The position numbers and the translations under genes are program-made. From Marilutibacter aestuarii (GTDB lineage Bacteria > Pseudomonadota > Gammaproteobacteria > Xanthomonadales > Xanthomonadaceae): DNA of 57,427 nucleotides. The stretch is from NCBI RefSeq assembly GCF_006546775.1, contig NZ_VICE01000044.1, forward strand, positions 1 through 57,427. The letters run 5' to 3'. The notes beneath the pieces are model-generated. The model worked only from the letters and a program-made list of their open reading frames with translations. It was not told the DNA's origin and did no database searches. Below are positions 26,412-35,097 of this stretch, in pieces (positions within the stretch are counted from its first letter, which is position 1; each line of letters starts with the position of its first letter).

Positions 26412-26799
26412 CATCCATTCGGTGGCGCCCGATACCCCGGTCGTCGACGCGATCCGGCTGATGGCGCAGAAGGGCATCGGCGCGGTGCTGGTGATGGATG
26501 GCCCCCGGCTGGCGGGCATCGTCTCCGAGCGCGATTACGCACGCAAGGTCGTCCTGCATGGGCGTGCCTCGTCCACCACGCCGGTCAGCGTGATCATGAC
26601 CGCCGACGTGTTCACCGTCGGTCCCGACGACACGGTCGACCGCTGCATGGTCAGCGTCACCGAACGGCGCATCCGCCACCTGCCAGTGGTGCGCGACGGG
26701 CACGTGGAAGGCGTGGTGTCGATCGGCGACCTGGTCAAGGCGGTCATCGAGGACCAGCAGCTGGAACTCGACCAGTTGCAGCGCTACATCGCCAGCTGA
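26371..26799 (+). CDS. CBS-domain pair protein
   Basis: This 142-residue protein is made of two tandem CBS motifs: VAPDTPVVDAIRLMAQKGIGA with GIVSERDYARKV, then VGPDDTVDRCMVSVTERRIR with GVVSIGDLVKAV. Such stand-alone pairs bind adenosine nucleotides and act as energy sensors or regulators of partner proteins. ATG 26371 has an ideal AAGGAGG five bases upstream, so the TTG at 26356 is not used. It starts inside the 3' end of the glycosyltransferase gene. A CCGGC-CTTC-GCCGG hairpin (26801-26814) follows. Confidence 0.92.
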   Translation: MRTVRQLLEAKSLDIHSVAPDTPVVDAIRLMAQKGIGAVLVMDGPRLAGIVSERDYARKVVLHGRASSTTPVSVIMTADVFTVGPDDTVDRCMVSVTERRIRHLPVVRDGHVEGVVSIGDLVKAVIEDQQLELDQLQRYIAS

Positions 26800-26830
26800 C
26801 CCGGCCTTCGCCGGAGGACCGGCGCGCCCA

Positions 26831-28831
26831 TCACTTCGCGTACTGCCCGCCGCAACCGCTGTCCTCGCCGGGCCCGGTCTCGATGGTCGCCAGCAGCGCC
26901 GCCGGCGGCGTGATGCTGCCCAGCGCCAGGGCGATCGCGCCGCGCAGGCCCAGGGCGCCGATGTCCGGCCGGATAGAGGGCGAGCGGAAGCTGCCGTCGA
27001 GCTTCAGCGGCGCGCGCAGGCTCAACAGGCTGCGGTCCTTGGGTCGGGGGCGAATGGTGAGGTCGAGCCGCTCTTGCCGAAGGTCGATCGTCCCTTCGCC
27101 CAGCAGCAGGGTGTCGGTGGTGTCGAAGGCCAGGCTGTTGGCGGTCATGACCCCGTCCTCCAGGTCGAAGTCGCCGAAGGCGCAACGCACCGGGATCATC
27201 CTGTCCTCGGTCAGCTCGAACTTGATGATCTCGGCCAGGTCGATGCCCGCCATCTCCATGAGCAGGTTGCTGATCGACCCTCGCCCCATGCCGACCAGGA
27301 CCTCGCCGTCGCCACGTCCCAGCATGTCGGCCACTGAATTGCCCGTGGTGTCGATGCGCAGTTGTCCGCCGACCTTGCCGATCGCATTGCTGGCGAGTTC
27401 GACGGTGGGCAGCAGCTGGGCGAGGTCGAGCCCGCGCGCCTGGATGTCGGCGCGCGTGCGCAGCGTGTCCTCGCGGGCGTCCATGAGCAGGGTGGTGCGC
27501 AGCTGGCCATTGGCGACGCCGAAGTCCAGCGGGTCCAGGCGCAGCACGCCGTCCTCGAGCAGCAGGTGCGCGACCATGTCGTCGAGCGGCAGGCGGGGGG
27601 CGTTGATGCGGTCCGCCTTGAGGCGCACGTCGGCGTCCATCGTGCGCAGCTTGTCGAGCCGGTACGGCGTGTCGGGCAGGACCCGGGTCCGCGCCGCCTG
27701 GGCCGCGGCCTCCCGAGCCTGCTCGGGATTGGCCGTTTCGCCGCCACCGGCCTGCGGGGCGCCGCCGACGAAACCGGCGAGGTCGTCGAAGTCCAGCCGG
27801 CTCGATTGCAGGTTCGCGCGCAGGTAGGGGCGCTCGCCAGCGGTGTCGACGTTGGCATCGCCGGACAGGTCGCTGTCGCCGACCTTGCCCTTGAAATCGT
27901 CGTAATGCCACACGGTGCCCTTCCGTGTGAAGCGCCCGTCGAGCGTGTAGGGCGGTGTCGGCGGGATCGCGAGTCCGATCAGCGGGTAGAGATCGGCGAG
28001 GTCGCGCCCGGCGAGTGCCAGTTGCAGGTCGAAGCCGCGAAGGCGCAAGGGGTCGAGCAGGGTGCCCTGGGCATGCGCGCGCGTGGCGCCAGCGGTGGCC
28101 CGTGCGTCGATGCGGTAGGGACTGTCGGCATCGCGCAGGTCAAGAGGCGAGTCGGCGCGTCCCTCCAGGGCGAACGCATTGCCCTGCCAGCGGCCCTGGC
28201 CTTCGACCACGATCGGCGGCGAGGGCGAGGCCGCGTCGTCGACGGTCTGCACCGACACCTCGATATCGGTGTCGCGGCCGGCGTCGAGGAAGTGCAACCG
28301 GCCCGCATCGATCTCGATGCGACGGAACTCGGTGTGGAAACGCCCGCCGGGCGTCGTGTCGAGGCGCCAGTTGCCGCGCCCTTCCGGGCCGGTCTCCAGT
28401 CTGAGAACGGGGCGTTGCAGGCGGATTCCGGGCAGGCGCACCGTGCCCGACAGCAGGGGCCACAGCGCCAGGTCGATTTCCACGCGCTCGGCCTGCGCCA
28501 TGTCGCGCGCCTCCGACCAGTCGGCGTTGGAGAAGCGCACCCGCTCGGCGCGTACCGTCGGCGTCCAGCCCAGTTCGACGTCGAGGTCGCCGGCGATTTC
28601 GAGCTCACGTCCCGTCGCGGCGTGCACCCGGCGCTCGAGCGGTCCCTTGAACCAGTTCCAGTCCCAGAGCAGGAGCAGCAGCACGATCGCAAGCGCCAAA
28701 GCCCCCAGTACCCACCACGCCAGGCGCACGCGCGGCCAGGACCTGGCGACCTGCCGCGTCGGAGGCGTGGCGGGAGGTGTGCTCACGGGGTGTACCTTGG
28801 GTGCGACGGTCGGGGCATCGGGGCTCGCCAT
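26831..28831 (-). CDS. AsmA family protein
   Basis: This 666-residue inner-membrane-anchored protein has a transmembrane helix (WWVLGALALAIVLLLLLWDW) and then the AsmA N-terminal motif (ELEIAGDLDVELGWTPTVRAERVRF). The large periplasmic beta-rich region has repeated GxLxL-type strands, and the C-terminal AsmA domain contains GDGEVLVGMGRGSISNLLMEMAG. AsmA-like (chorein-related) proteins are implicated in lipid transfer and outer-membrane biogenesis. ATG 28831 is used; GTG 28786 with AAGG upstream is a real alternative. It is convergent with the CBS gene. Confidence 0.88.
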   Translation of the reverse strand: MASPDAPTVAPKVHPVSTPPATPPTRQVARSWPRVRLAWWVLGALALAIVLLLLLWDWNWFKGPLERRVHAATGRELEIAGDLDVELGWTPTVRAERVRFSNADWSEARDMAQAERVEIDLALWPLLSGTVRLPGIRLQRPVLRLETGPEGRGNWRLDTTPGGRFHTEFRRIEIDAGRLHFLDAGRDTDIEVSVQTVDDAASPSPPIVVEGQGRWQGNAFALEGRADSPLDLRDADSPYRIDARATAGATRAHAQGTLLDPLRLRGFDLQLALAGRDLADLYPLIGLAIPPTPPYTLDGRFTRKGTVWHYDDFKGKVGDSDLSGDANVDTAGERPYLRANLQSSRLDFDDLAGFVGGAPQAGGGETANPEQAREAAAQAARTRVLPDTPYRLDKLRTMDADVRLKADRINAPRLPLDDMVAHLLLEDGVLRLDPLDFGVANGQLRTTLLMDAREDTLRTRADIQARGLDLAQLLPTVELASNAIGKVGGQLRIDTTGNSVADMLGRGDGEVLVGMGRGSISNLLMEMAGIDLAEIIKFELTEDRMIPVRCAFGDFDLEDGVMTANSLAFDTTDTLLLGEGTIDLRQERLDLTIRPRPKDRSLLSLRAPLKLDGSFRSPSIRPDIGALGLRGAIALALGSITPPAALLATIETGPGEDSGCGGQYAK

Positions 28832-28943
28832 GGAAGCGTGGCCCCACCATCGACAGGCGGGCATCAAGCACGGGTGAAGCCGCGCAGGCGCCGTTCATGA
28901 AGCGCTTGGGTCTCGCCCTTGGGCGCGAACGCCGGGAGCAGCC

Positions 28944-29621
28944 TCAATCGCCGGTGTGCAGCACCTGGGCGGTCACCGCAATGAAGTGGCAAACGCTGCC
29001 GGCAACCACGAACAGGTGCCAGATCGCATGCGAGTAGGGTAGCGAAGGGCGGTGGTAGAACACCGTGCCCAGCGTGTAGCAGACGCCGCCGGCGAGCAGC
29101 CAGCCGAAGGTCCAGGCGTCCAGCGCGCCGAGAAGCGGCTTTATCGCGACGATGACAAGCCAACCCATCGCGATGTAGATCAGCGTCGAGAGCAGCTTGA
29201 AGCGGCCGGTGAACATCAGCTTGAAGACCACCCCGGCCAGCGCCAGCGACCAGATGGCCGCGAACAGGCCCCAGCCCCAGGGGCCGCGCAGCCCGATCAG
29301 GGTGAAGGGCGTGTAGGTCCCGGCGATCAGCAGGTAGATCGCGCAATGGTCGAACACCTTGAGTCGCGCCTTCGCCACCGGGTGCTGGACGGCGTGGTAC
29401 AGCGTCGAGGCCACGTACAGCAGCAACAGGCAGATGCCGAACACGATCGCGCCGGCCAGTTGCCAGCCATCGCCGTGCACCGCTGCCAGTGTGATGAGCA
29501 CCGACCCGCCGGCCAGGGCGGCGGTGGCCCCCAGTCCGTGGGTCAGGGCATTGGCCCACTCCTCGCGGGTTTCCGCGGCGGAGGGGAGCGGGGAACCAGG
29601 GGTCAGGCCGGGGGCGTCCAT
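28944..29621 (-). CDS. Hemolysin III / PAQR-family membrane protein
   Basis: This 225-residue protein has seven hydrophobic helices and the HlyIII signatures: an N-terminal EEWANALTHGLGA, STLYHAV after helix 2, FDHCAIYLLIAGTYTPF, and a terminal SHAIWHLFVVAGSVCHF. The conserved Ser, Asp and His residues form the metal site of PAQR receptors. The true function in bacteria is unclear (membrane homeostasis or hydrolase), despite the hemolysin name. Confidence 0.92.
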   Translation of the reverse strand: MDAPGLTPGSPLPSAAETREEWANALTHGLGATAALAGGSVLITLAAVHGDGWQLAGAIVFGICLLLLYVASTLYHAVQHPVAKARLKVFDHCAIYLLIAGTYTPFTLIGLRGPWGWGLFAAIWSLALAGVVFKLMFTGRFKLLSTLIYIAMGWLVIVAIKPLLGALDAWTFGWLLAGGVCYTLGTVFYHRPSLPYSHAIWHLFVVAGSVCHFIAVTAQVLHTGD

Positions 29622-29701
29622 GCCCGTATCCTACCGTGCGCCACCGAATGTGCGAGCGCCGCCGGCCGCTGGCGATCCTCTATGATGGCGCCCGGTTCCC
29701 G

Positions 29702-30337
29702 ATGCCGTCGCCGATGATCATTTCCCACCTGCACCGCTATGTGTTCGCCGCCATTCCCAAGACAGGGACGCATTCGGTGCGCCAGGCCCTGCGCGAACAC
29801 ATGGGGCCGGACGACCTCGAGCAGGTGGGCCTGTTCGTCAACAAGCGCTTCCCGTGGCCCGAACTGGCCGCGATCTCGCACGGTCACCTGGGACTGGCCC
29901 AGGTGCGTCCGTACCTGGGGGAGGAGGCCTTCGCCTCGTACTTCAAGTTCGCCTTCGTGCGGAATCCCTTCGATCGATTCGTGTCCTATTGCGCCTTCAT
30001 GACGCGCGCCGACGGCAGCTTCGAGCGCCAGCCGCGGGAGGTGATGCACCACGTGCTGTTCAGGCTGCGGCCCATGCAGCACGTGCTGTTCCAGCCCCAG
30101 CATTCCTTCCTGGTCGGCGAGGATGGGCGACTGCTGGCCGACATGGTCGGGCGCGTGGAGGACATGCAGGGGTCGTACGACGCCATCTGCGCGCGCATCG
30201 GCATACCGGCCGCGCCGCTGGGGCAGGTCAACGCCTCGCGCCATGCCCGCTACCGGGACTACTATGACCCGACCCTGGTCGATGGCGTGGCCGAACTCTA
30301 TCGCCGCGACCTGGAACTGTTCGATTACGCTTTCTGA
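29702..30337 (+). CDS. Sulfotransferase family 2 protein
   Basis: This 211-residue protein has the 5'-phosphosulfate loop FAAIPKTGTHSVRQAL (residues 15-30) and the 3'-phosphate motif FAFVRNPFDRFVSYC (83-97, Arg87 and Ser95). These are hallmarks of the Sulfotransfer_2 (carbohydrate/lipid sulfotransferase-like) branch. PAPS is the expected donor, and the acceptor is unknown. ATG 29702 and ATG 29714 both fit, with weak ribosome sites. It is followed after 19 bases by an aspartyl/asparaginyl hydroxylase-like gene, so the two probably form an operon. Confidence 0.85.
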   Translation: MPSPMIISHLHRYVFAAIPKTGTHSVRQALREHMGPDDLEQVGLFVNKRFPWPELAAISHGHLGLAQVRPYLGEEAFASYFKFAFVRNPFDRFVSYCAFMTRADGSFERQPREVMHHVLFRLRPMQHVLFQPQHSFLVGEDGRLLADMVGRVEDMQGSYDAICARIGIPAAPLGQVNASRHARYRDYYDPTLVDGVAELYRRDLELFDYAF

Positions 30338-30356
30338 CGATGCCCCCGAGCCCGAC

Positions 30357-30974
30357 TTGAACGACCAGGCCCCCATCGGCGTGTACCCCAATCCGCGCAA
30401 GACCACGTCGGTCCGCCGCCTGGGCGTGCTCGACGTCGCGGCGCTGCGCGAGGCGGTGCTGGCGATACCCGAGGCGACCTGGGACGCCGAGAACGCCGGC
30501 AAGCCGAACCGTTTCGACGCGCTCGACCGCACCCGCCACATCGTGTTCCGCTTCGTCGACGACTTCCGCGATTGGCGCGGCTCGCACGACCGGCCGCTGT
30601 GGGACGCGTGGCGCGGCCTGCTGGCGCCGATCCTGGACCAGGCCGTGGCCCCGTATGGCTACGCCCGGGCGGACTTCCCGCGGGTGATGCTCGCGCGCAT
30701 GGCGCCGGGCGGGGTGATCAAGCCCCATCGCGACGCCAATCCGGCGGCGAAGTGGCCGCACAAGATCCACGTACCTTTGCTGACCAACCCACAGGTGACC
30801 TTCTACGTGGACGGCGTTGGCCACCATTTCGCCGAAGGCGAGGCGGTGGAGGTCAACAACATGGGCGTGCATGCCGTGCAGAATGCCGGCGAGACGGACC
30901 GCATCCACCTGATCTTCGAGTACTTCGACCTCGACCAGCCGGACCCTGACTGGGTCCACCTGATCGAGTCCTGA
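30357..30974 (+). CDS. Aspartyl/asparaginyl beta-hydroxylase-like dioxygenase
   Basis: This 205-residue protein has the Asp_Arg_Hydrox-type 2OG oxygenase core: MAPGGVIKPHRDAN with His124-Arg-Asp126, then KIHVPLLTNPQVTFYV, and VNNMGVHAVQNAGETDRIHL with distal His172 and Arg182. It is predicted to hydroxylate Asp/Asn side chains of a peptide or a related small substrate. No in-frame ATG precedes the conserved region. TTG 30357 with GAG upstream is the likely start. It is downstream of, and probably cotranscribed with, a sulfotransferase. Confidence 0.82.
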   Translation: MNDQAPIGVYPNPRKTTSVRRLGVLDVAALREAVLAIPEATWDAENAGKPNRFDALDRTRHIVFRFVDDFRDWRGSHDRPLWDAWRGLLAPILDQAVAPYGYARADFPRVMLARMAPGGVIKPHRDANPAAKWPHKIHVPLLTNPQVTFYVDGVGHHFAEGEAVEVNNMGVHAVQNAGETDRIHLIFEYFDLDQPDPDWVHLIES

Positions 30975-30989
30975 GCCTGCGCGGGGCCG

Positions 30990-32594
30990 TCAGTCCACCG
31001 ACACCGCGTGGGCATGCTCGCGGGTGGCGAGGAATTCCACGTCCGGTGCGCGTTCCTGCGCCAGTTGCAGGTTGACGCGGGTCGGCGCCAGGTACACGTA
31101 CTCGCCGGCGGCATCGACCGAAAGGTTCACCGCGTTCTTGTCGCGGAACTCCTCGAACTTCTTCTCGTTGGCGCACCGCACCCAGCGGGCGGTGGCCACG
31201 TTGACCGGCTCGAAGCTCGCCTCCACGCCATACTCGTCCTTGAGGCGGTAGGCGACCACGTCGAACTGCAGCACGCCGACCGCGCCGAGGATGAGGTCGT
31301 TGCTCATGAGCGGCTTGAAGAACTGCGTCGCGCCTTCCTCCGACAGCTGGGCCAGGCCCTTCTGCAACTGCTTGAGCTTGAGCGGGTCGCGCAGGCGCGC
31401 ACGGCGGAACAGTTCCGGCGCGAAGTTCGGGATGCCGGTGAAGGACAGCTTCTCGCCTTCGGTGAAGGTGTCGCCGATGGAGATGGTGCCGTGGTTGTGG
31501 ATGCCGATCACGTCGCCCGGATAGGCCGTCTCGGCGATCTCGCGGTCGCTGGCCATGAAGGTCAGCGCGTTGGCGAGCTTCATCTCCTTGCCGCTGCGTA
31601 CGTGGAAGGCCTTCATGCCGGCGTTGAAGCGGCCCGAACACACGCGCATGAACGCGACGCGGTCGCGGTGCTGCGGGTCCATGTTGGCCTGGATCTTGAA
31701 CACGAAGCCCGAGAGCTTGCCTTCGGTCGGACCGACTTCGCGCGTGGTCGTCTCCCGCGGCCGCGGGGACGGTGCGTGCGCGACGAAGAAGTCCAGCAAC
31801 AACTGCACGCCGAAGTTGTTGACCGCAGAGCCGAAGAACACGGGCGTCAGTTCGCCGGCCAGGTACTTGCCAAGGTCGAAGGGGTGGGATGCGCCCTCCA
31901 CGAGCTCGAGCTCCTCGCGCAGTTCGGCCATCGCCGCCGCGCCGATGCGTGCTTCGAGCGCGGGGTCGTCGATCGACGCGAAGATGGTCGAGTCCTGGCG
32001 GGTGAAGTTGCGGCCCTGTTCGAACAGGTGCACCTCGCCCGAGACCAGGTGGACCACGCCCTTGAGTCGCTTGCCCATGCCGATCGGCCAGGTGATCGGT
32101 GCGCACTGGATGCCGAGCACGCTTTCGACCTCGTCGAGCAGCTCAATCGGGTTCTTGCCCTCGCGGTCGAGCTTGTTGATGAAGGTCATGATCGGGGTGT
32201 CGCGCAGGCGGCAGACCTCCATGAGCTTGATCGTGCGTTCCTCGACGCCCTTGGCCACGTCGATCACCATCAGCGCCGAGTCCACGGCGGTCAGTACCCG
32301 ATAGGTGTCCTCGCCGAAGTCGGCGTGGCCGGGGGTGTCGAGCAGGTTGACGATGCTGTCGCCATAGGGGAACTGCATCACCGAACTGGTGACCGAGATG
32401 CCACGCTCCTTTTCCAGCGCCATCCAGTCGGACGTCGCGTGGCGCGCGGCCTTGCGGCCCTTGACCGAGCCGGCCATCTGGATGGCGCCGCCGAACAGCA
32501 GCAGCTTCTCGGTGAGCGTGGTCTTGCCGGCGTCGGGGTGCGAGATGATCGCGAACGTGCGGCGGCGGGCGGCTTGGAGCGAAACGTCGGACAT
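30990..32594 (-). CDS. prfC: Peptide chain release factor 3
   Basis: This 534-residue translational GTPase recycles RF1/RF2 after termination. The G1 motif [16 protein letters not shown]2 region [15 protein letters not shown]3 DTPGHADF and G4 NKLDREG are all intact, followed by RF3-type domains II and III. The length fits E. coli RF3 (529). ATG 32594 is used; 32609 is possible. No strong ribosome site is visible for either. The gene is convergent with the hydroxylase gene, 15 bases apart. Confidence 0.96.
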   Translation of the reverse strand: MSDVSLQAARRRTFAIISHPDAGKTTLTEKLLLFGGAIQMAGSVKGRKAARHATSDWMALEKERGISVTSSVMQFPYGDSIVNLLDTPGHADFGEDTYRVLTAVDSALMVIDVAKGVEERTIKLMEVCRLRDTPIMTFINKLDREGKNPIELLDEVESVLGIQCAPITWPIGMGKRLKGVVHLVSGEVHLFEQGRNFTRQDSTIFASIDDPALEARIGAAAMAELREELELVEGASHPFDLGKYLAGELTPVFFGSAVNNFGVQLLLDFFVAHAPSPRPRETTTREVGPTEGKLSGFVFKIQANMDPQHRDRVAFMRVCSGRFNAGMKAFHVRSGKEMKLANALTFMASDREIAETAYPGDVIGIHNHGTISIGDTFTEGEKLSFTGIPNFAPELFRRARLRDPLKLKQLQKGLAQLSEEGATQFFKPLMSNDLILGAVGVLQFDVVAYRLKDEYGVEASFEPVNVATARWVRCANEKKFEEFRDKNAVNLSVDAAGEYVYLAPTRVNLQLAQERAPDVEFLATREHAHAVSVD

Positions 32595-32668
32595 ACGGGC
32601 GGGGCGCACGGGCGCCCGGAAGGCAAGCAGGGGCGTGGATTATAGGGCCTGTACGGCCGCGGGGCCTG

Positions 32669-33601
32669 CTAGCGGGGTTCGCTGAAGCGCAGCGCGCCGG
32701 CCGGGCCGCGCATGCGGAACGGCAGGGACTCCAGGCGCATGCCCCGGTTGACCTGCACCACGAAGTGGAGATGCGGGCCGGTGGTGAAGCCGGTGTTGCC
32801 CGACAGGCCGATCCGCTGGCCGGTCTCGACCTGCTGGCCAACGCGCACGTGCACGCCATTGGCCTTCAAGTGGGCATACAGCGCCATCGTCCCGTCGTCG
32901 TGCAGGATCCGGATGTAGTTGGCCCGGCCGCCATAGGTTTCCTGGCTGAGGCCGGCGCGGTCGAAGCCGGACTCGACCTGCATGACGCGCCCCGCGCGGG
33001 CGGCCAGGACCGGCGTGCCGATGGGGGCGCCGAAGTCGATCGCATGGCGGTTCTCCGGGTCGGCGTGGCTGAAGCTGCCGCCGTAGCCCTGCTCGATGTC
33101 CAGCGCGGCGGTCTCCAGGGGCATCAGGTATTCGACGTCCCGGGGCCGTGCGTTCGGATCGCCGGGCAGGCTGTCCATGCGCAACTCGAAACTCCCGCCG
33201 CGGCCCTGCGTTGCGGCACTGAGCACAGACACCAGGGCGCTGCCGTGGGCGGGCACCGTGGCGCGCGCGGGTAGCGCCGGGGCACCGATGATGTTGTTGC
33301 TCTGGCTGAAATGCAGCATCACCTCGATCGGGCCGTCCAGGGTGTTGTCGGCCCAGGCCAGGTAGCGGCCACCGTCGGGCTCCACCCGCAACCGCGCGAT
33401 CGCCCCGGGCTCGGCGTGGACCGGAATCTCGCGCACGGGCGTGGCCGGCGCGTCCGGCTGGTGGTCGCCGTAATGGGTGATCCCATTGCGGTCGGTCCAT
33501 CGATAGACCGTGCCCGCTTCCAGCCGGCCGGGCCCCGGCGCGAGCCACAGCGCCAGCAGTGCGGCGCACGTGGCGAACAGGGGCGGGCGTGGGGAGGGCA
33601 T
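32669..33601 (-). CDS. M23 family metallopeptidase with DUF4124 domain
   Basis: This 310-residue exported protein has a signal peptide (about 1-29), then a short DUF4124 segment (VYRWTDRNGITHYGDHQP). The C-terminal peptidase M23 domain carries HAIDFGAPIGTPVLAARAG with Asp189 and the nearby His179/186, YAHL with His244, and PHLHF with His277 and His279. It is likely a periplasmic peptidoglycan endopeptidase or an activator of cell-wall hydrolysis. It lies between a beta-propeller lipoprotein gene and prfC on the same strand, with gaps too large to prove an operon. Confidence 0.9.
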   Translation of the reverse strand: MPSPRPPLFATCAALLALWLAPGPGRLEAGTVYRWTDRNGITHYGDHQPDAPATPVREIPVHAEPGAIARLRVEPDGGRYLAWADNTLDGPIEVMLHFSQSNNIIGAPALPARATVPAHGSALVSVLSAATQGRGGSFELRMDSLPGDPNARPRDVEYLMPLETAALDIEQGYGGSFSHADPENRHAIDFGAPIGTPVLAARAGRVMQVESGFDRAGLSQETYGGRANYIRILHDDGTMALYAHLKANGVHVRVGQQVETGQRIGLSGNTGFTTGPHLHFVVQVNRGMRLESLPFRMRGPAGALRFSEPR

Positions 33602-33640
33602 GTCAGTGGAGGCGGGAAGCGGAGGCGACGGTTGCGCCGC

Positions 33641-34765
33641 TTAATCGGTGCAATTGTGCTCCAGCGAGAGCACGCGGGTGACTTCGCGAAGGTCGAAGGC
33701 GGTGATCGCCTTGTCGTCGTGGACCGCGTACAGCACGCCGCCGGTGAAGGCGCGCGTCGGCGCCGCGTGCAGGGTGATGCCGTCGGTATAGGACGTGGTG
33801 TCGCCCTCGAAGCTGCCGACGTAATCGAGCGTATTGCGGTCGAACAGCAGGAACACCGTCAGCGGCGCCAACTGGTCCACGGCCACCCAGTAGCCCTCGC
33901 CATCGCGGCAGTTCCACAGGGCCACGCCCTCGGCTTCGGCACCGAAGGTCGCGTCAGGGAGGCTGGTGCCGGTATAGCGCCCGTCGAGGGTGTACTCGCG
34001 CAGCGTGGACACGTGGCGGCGGTCCTCGTCGGCGACCATCAGGCGGCCATTGGCGGCGTCGCCCGCGAGCGATTCCACCATGCGCAGCGCGGCTTCGGGC
34101 GAGGTGTCGCCGAATGCGCCCTGGTACTGCGCGACCACGCCTCCATCGTCGGGCGATCGCGCGACGTGGAAGCGCTTCACCCGTTCGTCGAGCTCGTCCC
34201 ACGCCGGGACCTGGTCGTACTTGTCGCCGTACATGAAGCTGTCGGTGACGTAGGCGTCGTACTCGCCCGGCAGGGTCTCGTGCAGCCAGATCCCGTAGGG
34301 ACTGCGCAGCACGTCGGCGCCGAAGGTCCCCAACGGGGTGAAGTCCGGCAAGGCCAGCACCTGCACGCGGTGGTTGTCGCGTTCGACGACGAACAGCAGG
34401 TCGCCCATCACCGCGATGCCGTTGGGGCGCTTGAACTCCCCCGGGCCATCGCCCTTGGCGCCGTACACGCGCAGCGGCGCGCCGGTATCGCCGTCGAACA
34501 CGTGCAGGCGATGGCTGGCCTTCGCGGTGGCGATCAGCCAGGTGCCGCCATCGGGCGTGGGCCAGGTCGCCAGGGAGTCCAGTTCCTCGCCCTCGAGGAC
34601 ATCGGAGACGAAGGTCTCGGGGATGTTCAGGGTCGGATGCGTGCCGGCCATCGGCATCGCGTTCCGGCTGCTGCCCGAGCTTTCGCGGGTGACCGGTGCG
34701 GTGGAGCAGGCGGCGAGCGCGAGCAGGGCCAGGAGGGTGGCGGCTGTGGTCAGTCGGCTGTTCAT
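33641..34765 (-). CDS. Beta-propeller lipoprotein (NHL/phytase-like)
   Basis: This 374-residue protein has a lipoprotein signal (LLALLALAACSTAP, lipobox LAAC). The mature part has propeller-blade repeats such as GPGEFKRPNGIAVMGDLLFVVERDNHRVQVL (quoted in parts: PNGIAVMG and ERDNHRVQV), ending EGVALWNCRDGEGYWVAVDQ and FLLFDRNTLDYVGSF. The late blades resemble 3-phytase-type propellers, and the earlier ones NHL repeats. No enzyme activity can be claimed. ATG 34765 is chosen because it starts the signal peptide. The divergent neighbour is the riboswitch-controlled metX. Confidence 0.78.
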   Translation of the reverse strand: MNSRLTTAATLLALLALAACSTAPVTRESSGSSRNAMPMAGTHPTLNIPETFVSDVLEGEELDSLATWPTPDGGTWLIATAKASHRLHVFDGDTGAPLRVYGAKGDGPGEFKRPNGIAVMGDLLFVVERDNHRVQVLALPDFTPLGTFGADVLRSPYGIWLHETLPGEYDAYVTDSFMYGDKYDQVPAWDELDERVKRFHVARSPDDGGVVAQYQGAFGDTSPEAALRMVESLAGDAANGRLMVADEDRRHVSTLREYTLDGRYTGTSLPDATFGAEAEGVALWNCRDGEGYWVAVDQLAPLTVFLLFDRNTLDYVGSFEGDTTSYTDGITLHAAPTRAFTGGVLYAVHDDKAITAFDLREVTRVLSLEHNCTD

Positions 34766-34859
34766 CGTCGGGAAGTGTATTCGGGAAACCGTGGTGGGTG
34801 TCGGCGCGGGGCCGGATGGGGAGGCAGGATCAATCAATCCTTTCATCGCAATAAAGCGA

Positions 34860-34889
34860 TTGACATGCATGTCCGGCCGGGTGCAGACT
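34860..34889 (+). promoter_or_regulatory. Promoter of the metX-metB-hom operon
   Basis: A perfect -35 TTGACA (34860-34865) is followed after 18 bases by CAGACT (34884-34889), a partial -10. Transcription would begin near 34896, just ahead of the riboswitch's first helix at 34899, which supports the assignment. Confidence 0.6.
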
Positions 34890-34898
34890 GTGCGTCAT

Positions 34899-34985
34899 CC
34901 ATCGAGACCGACTGAGGGACAGGCCCTTTGACGTCGGGGCAACCGGTGTGGCGAAAGCTGCACAAGGTGCCAATTCCTGCGGTGG
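34899..34985 (+). promoter_or_regulatory. SAM-I (S-box) riboswitch aptamer
   Basis: The S-box core is recognisable: GAGACCGACTGAGGGAC at 34904-34920, GGCCC, GGGGCAACCGG at 34936-34946, then AAGGTGCCAATTCCTGC at 34964-34980. P1 pairs CCATCG (34899-34904) with CGGTGG (34980-34985), and P2 pairs CCGAC (34908-34912) with GTCGG (34933-34937). It precedes metX, metB and hom, genes that SAM feedback would turn down. No T-rich terminator follows, so translational control or an atypical platform is likely. Confidence 0.93.
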
Positions 34986-35097
34986 TCCACGACGTAGCTG
35001 CATGCGCCGGGACCCCGGAAGATGGTCGTGCTGCGTGCCCGGTTCGCCGGCGCGATGTACGTCTGGCTCGATGGCCCCGTCATATCGGATGTCCGCC

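Noticed and set aside
34948-35097. N-terminal extension of MetX by about 50 residues
   Set aside because: It would translate the 3' part of the SAM riboswitch and is Arg/Cys/Ser-rich with no similarity to MetX.
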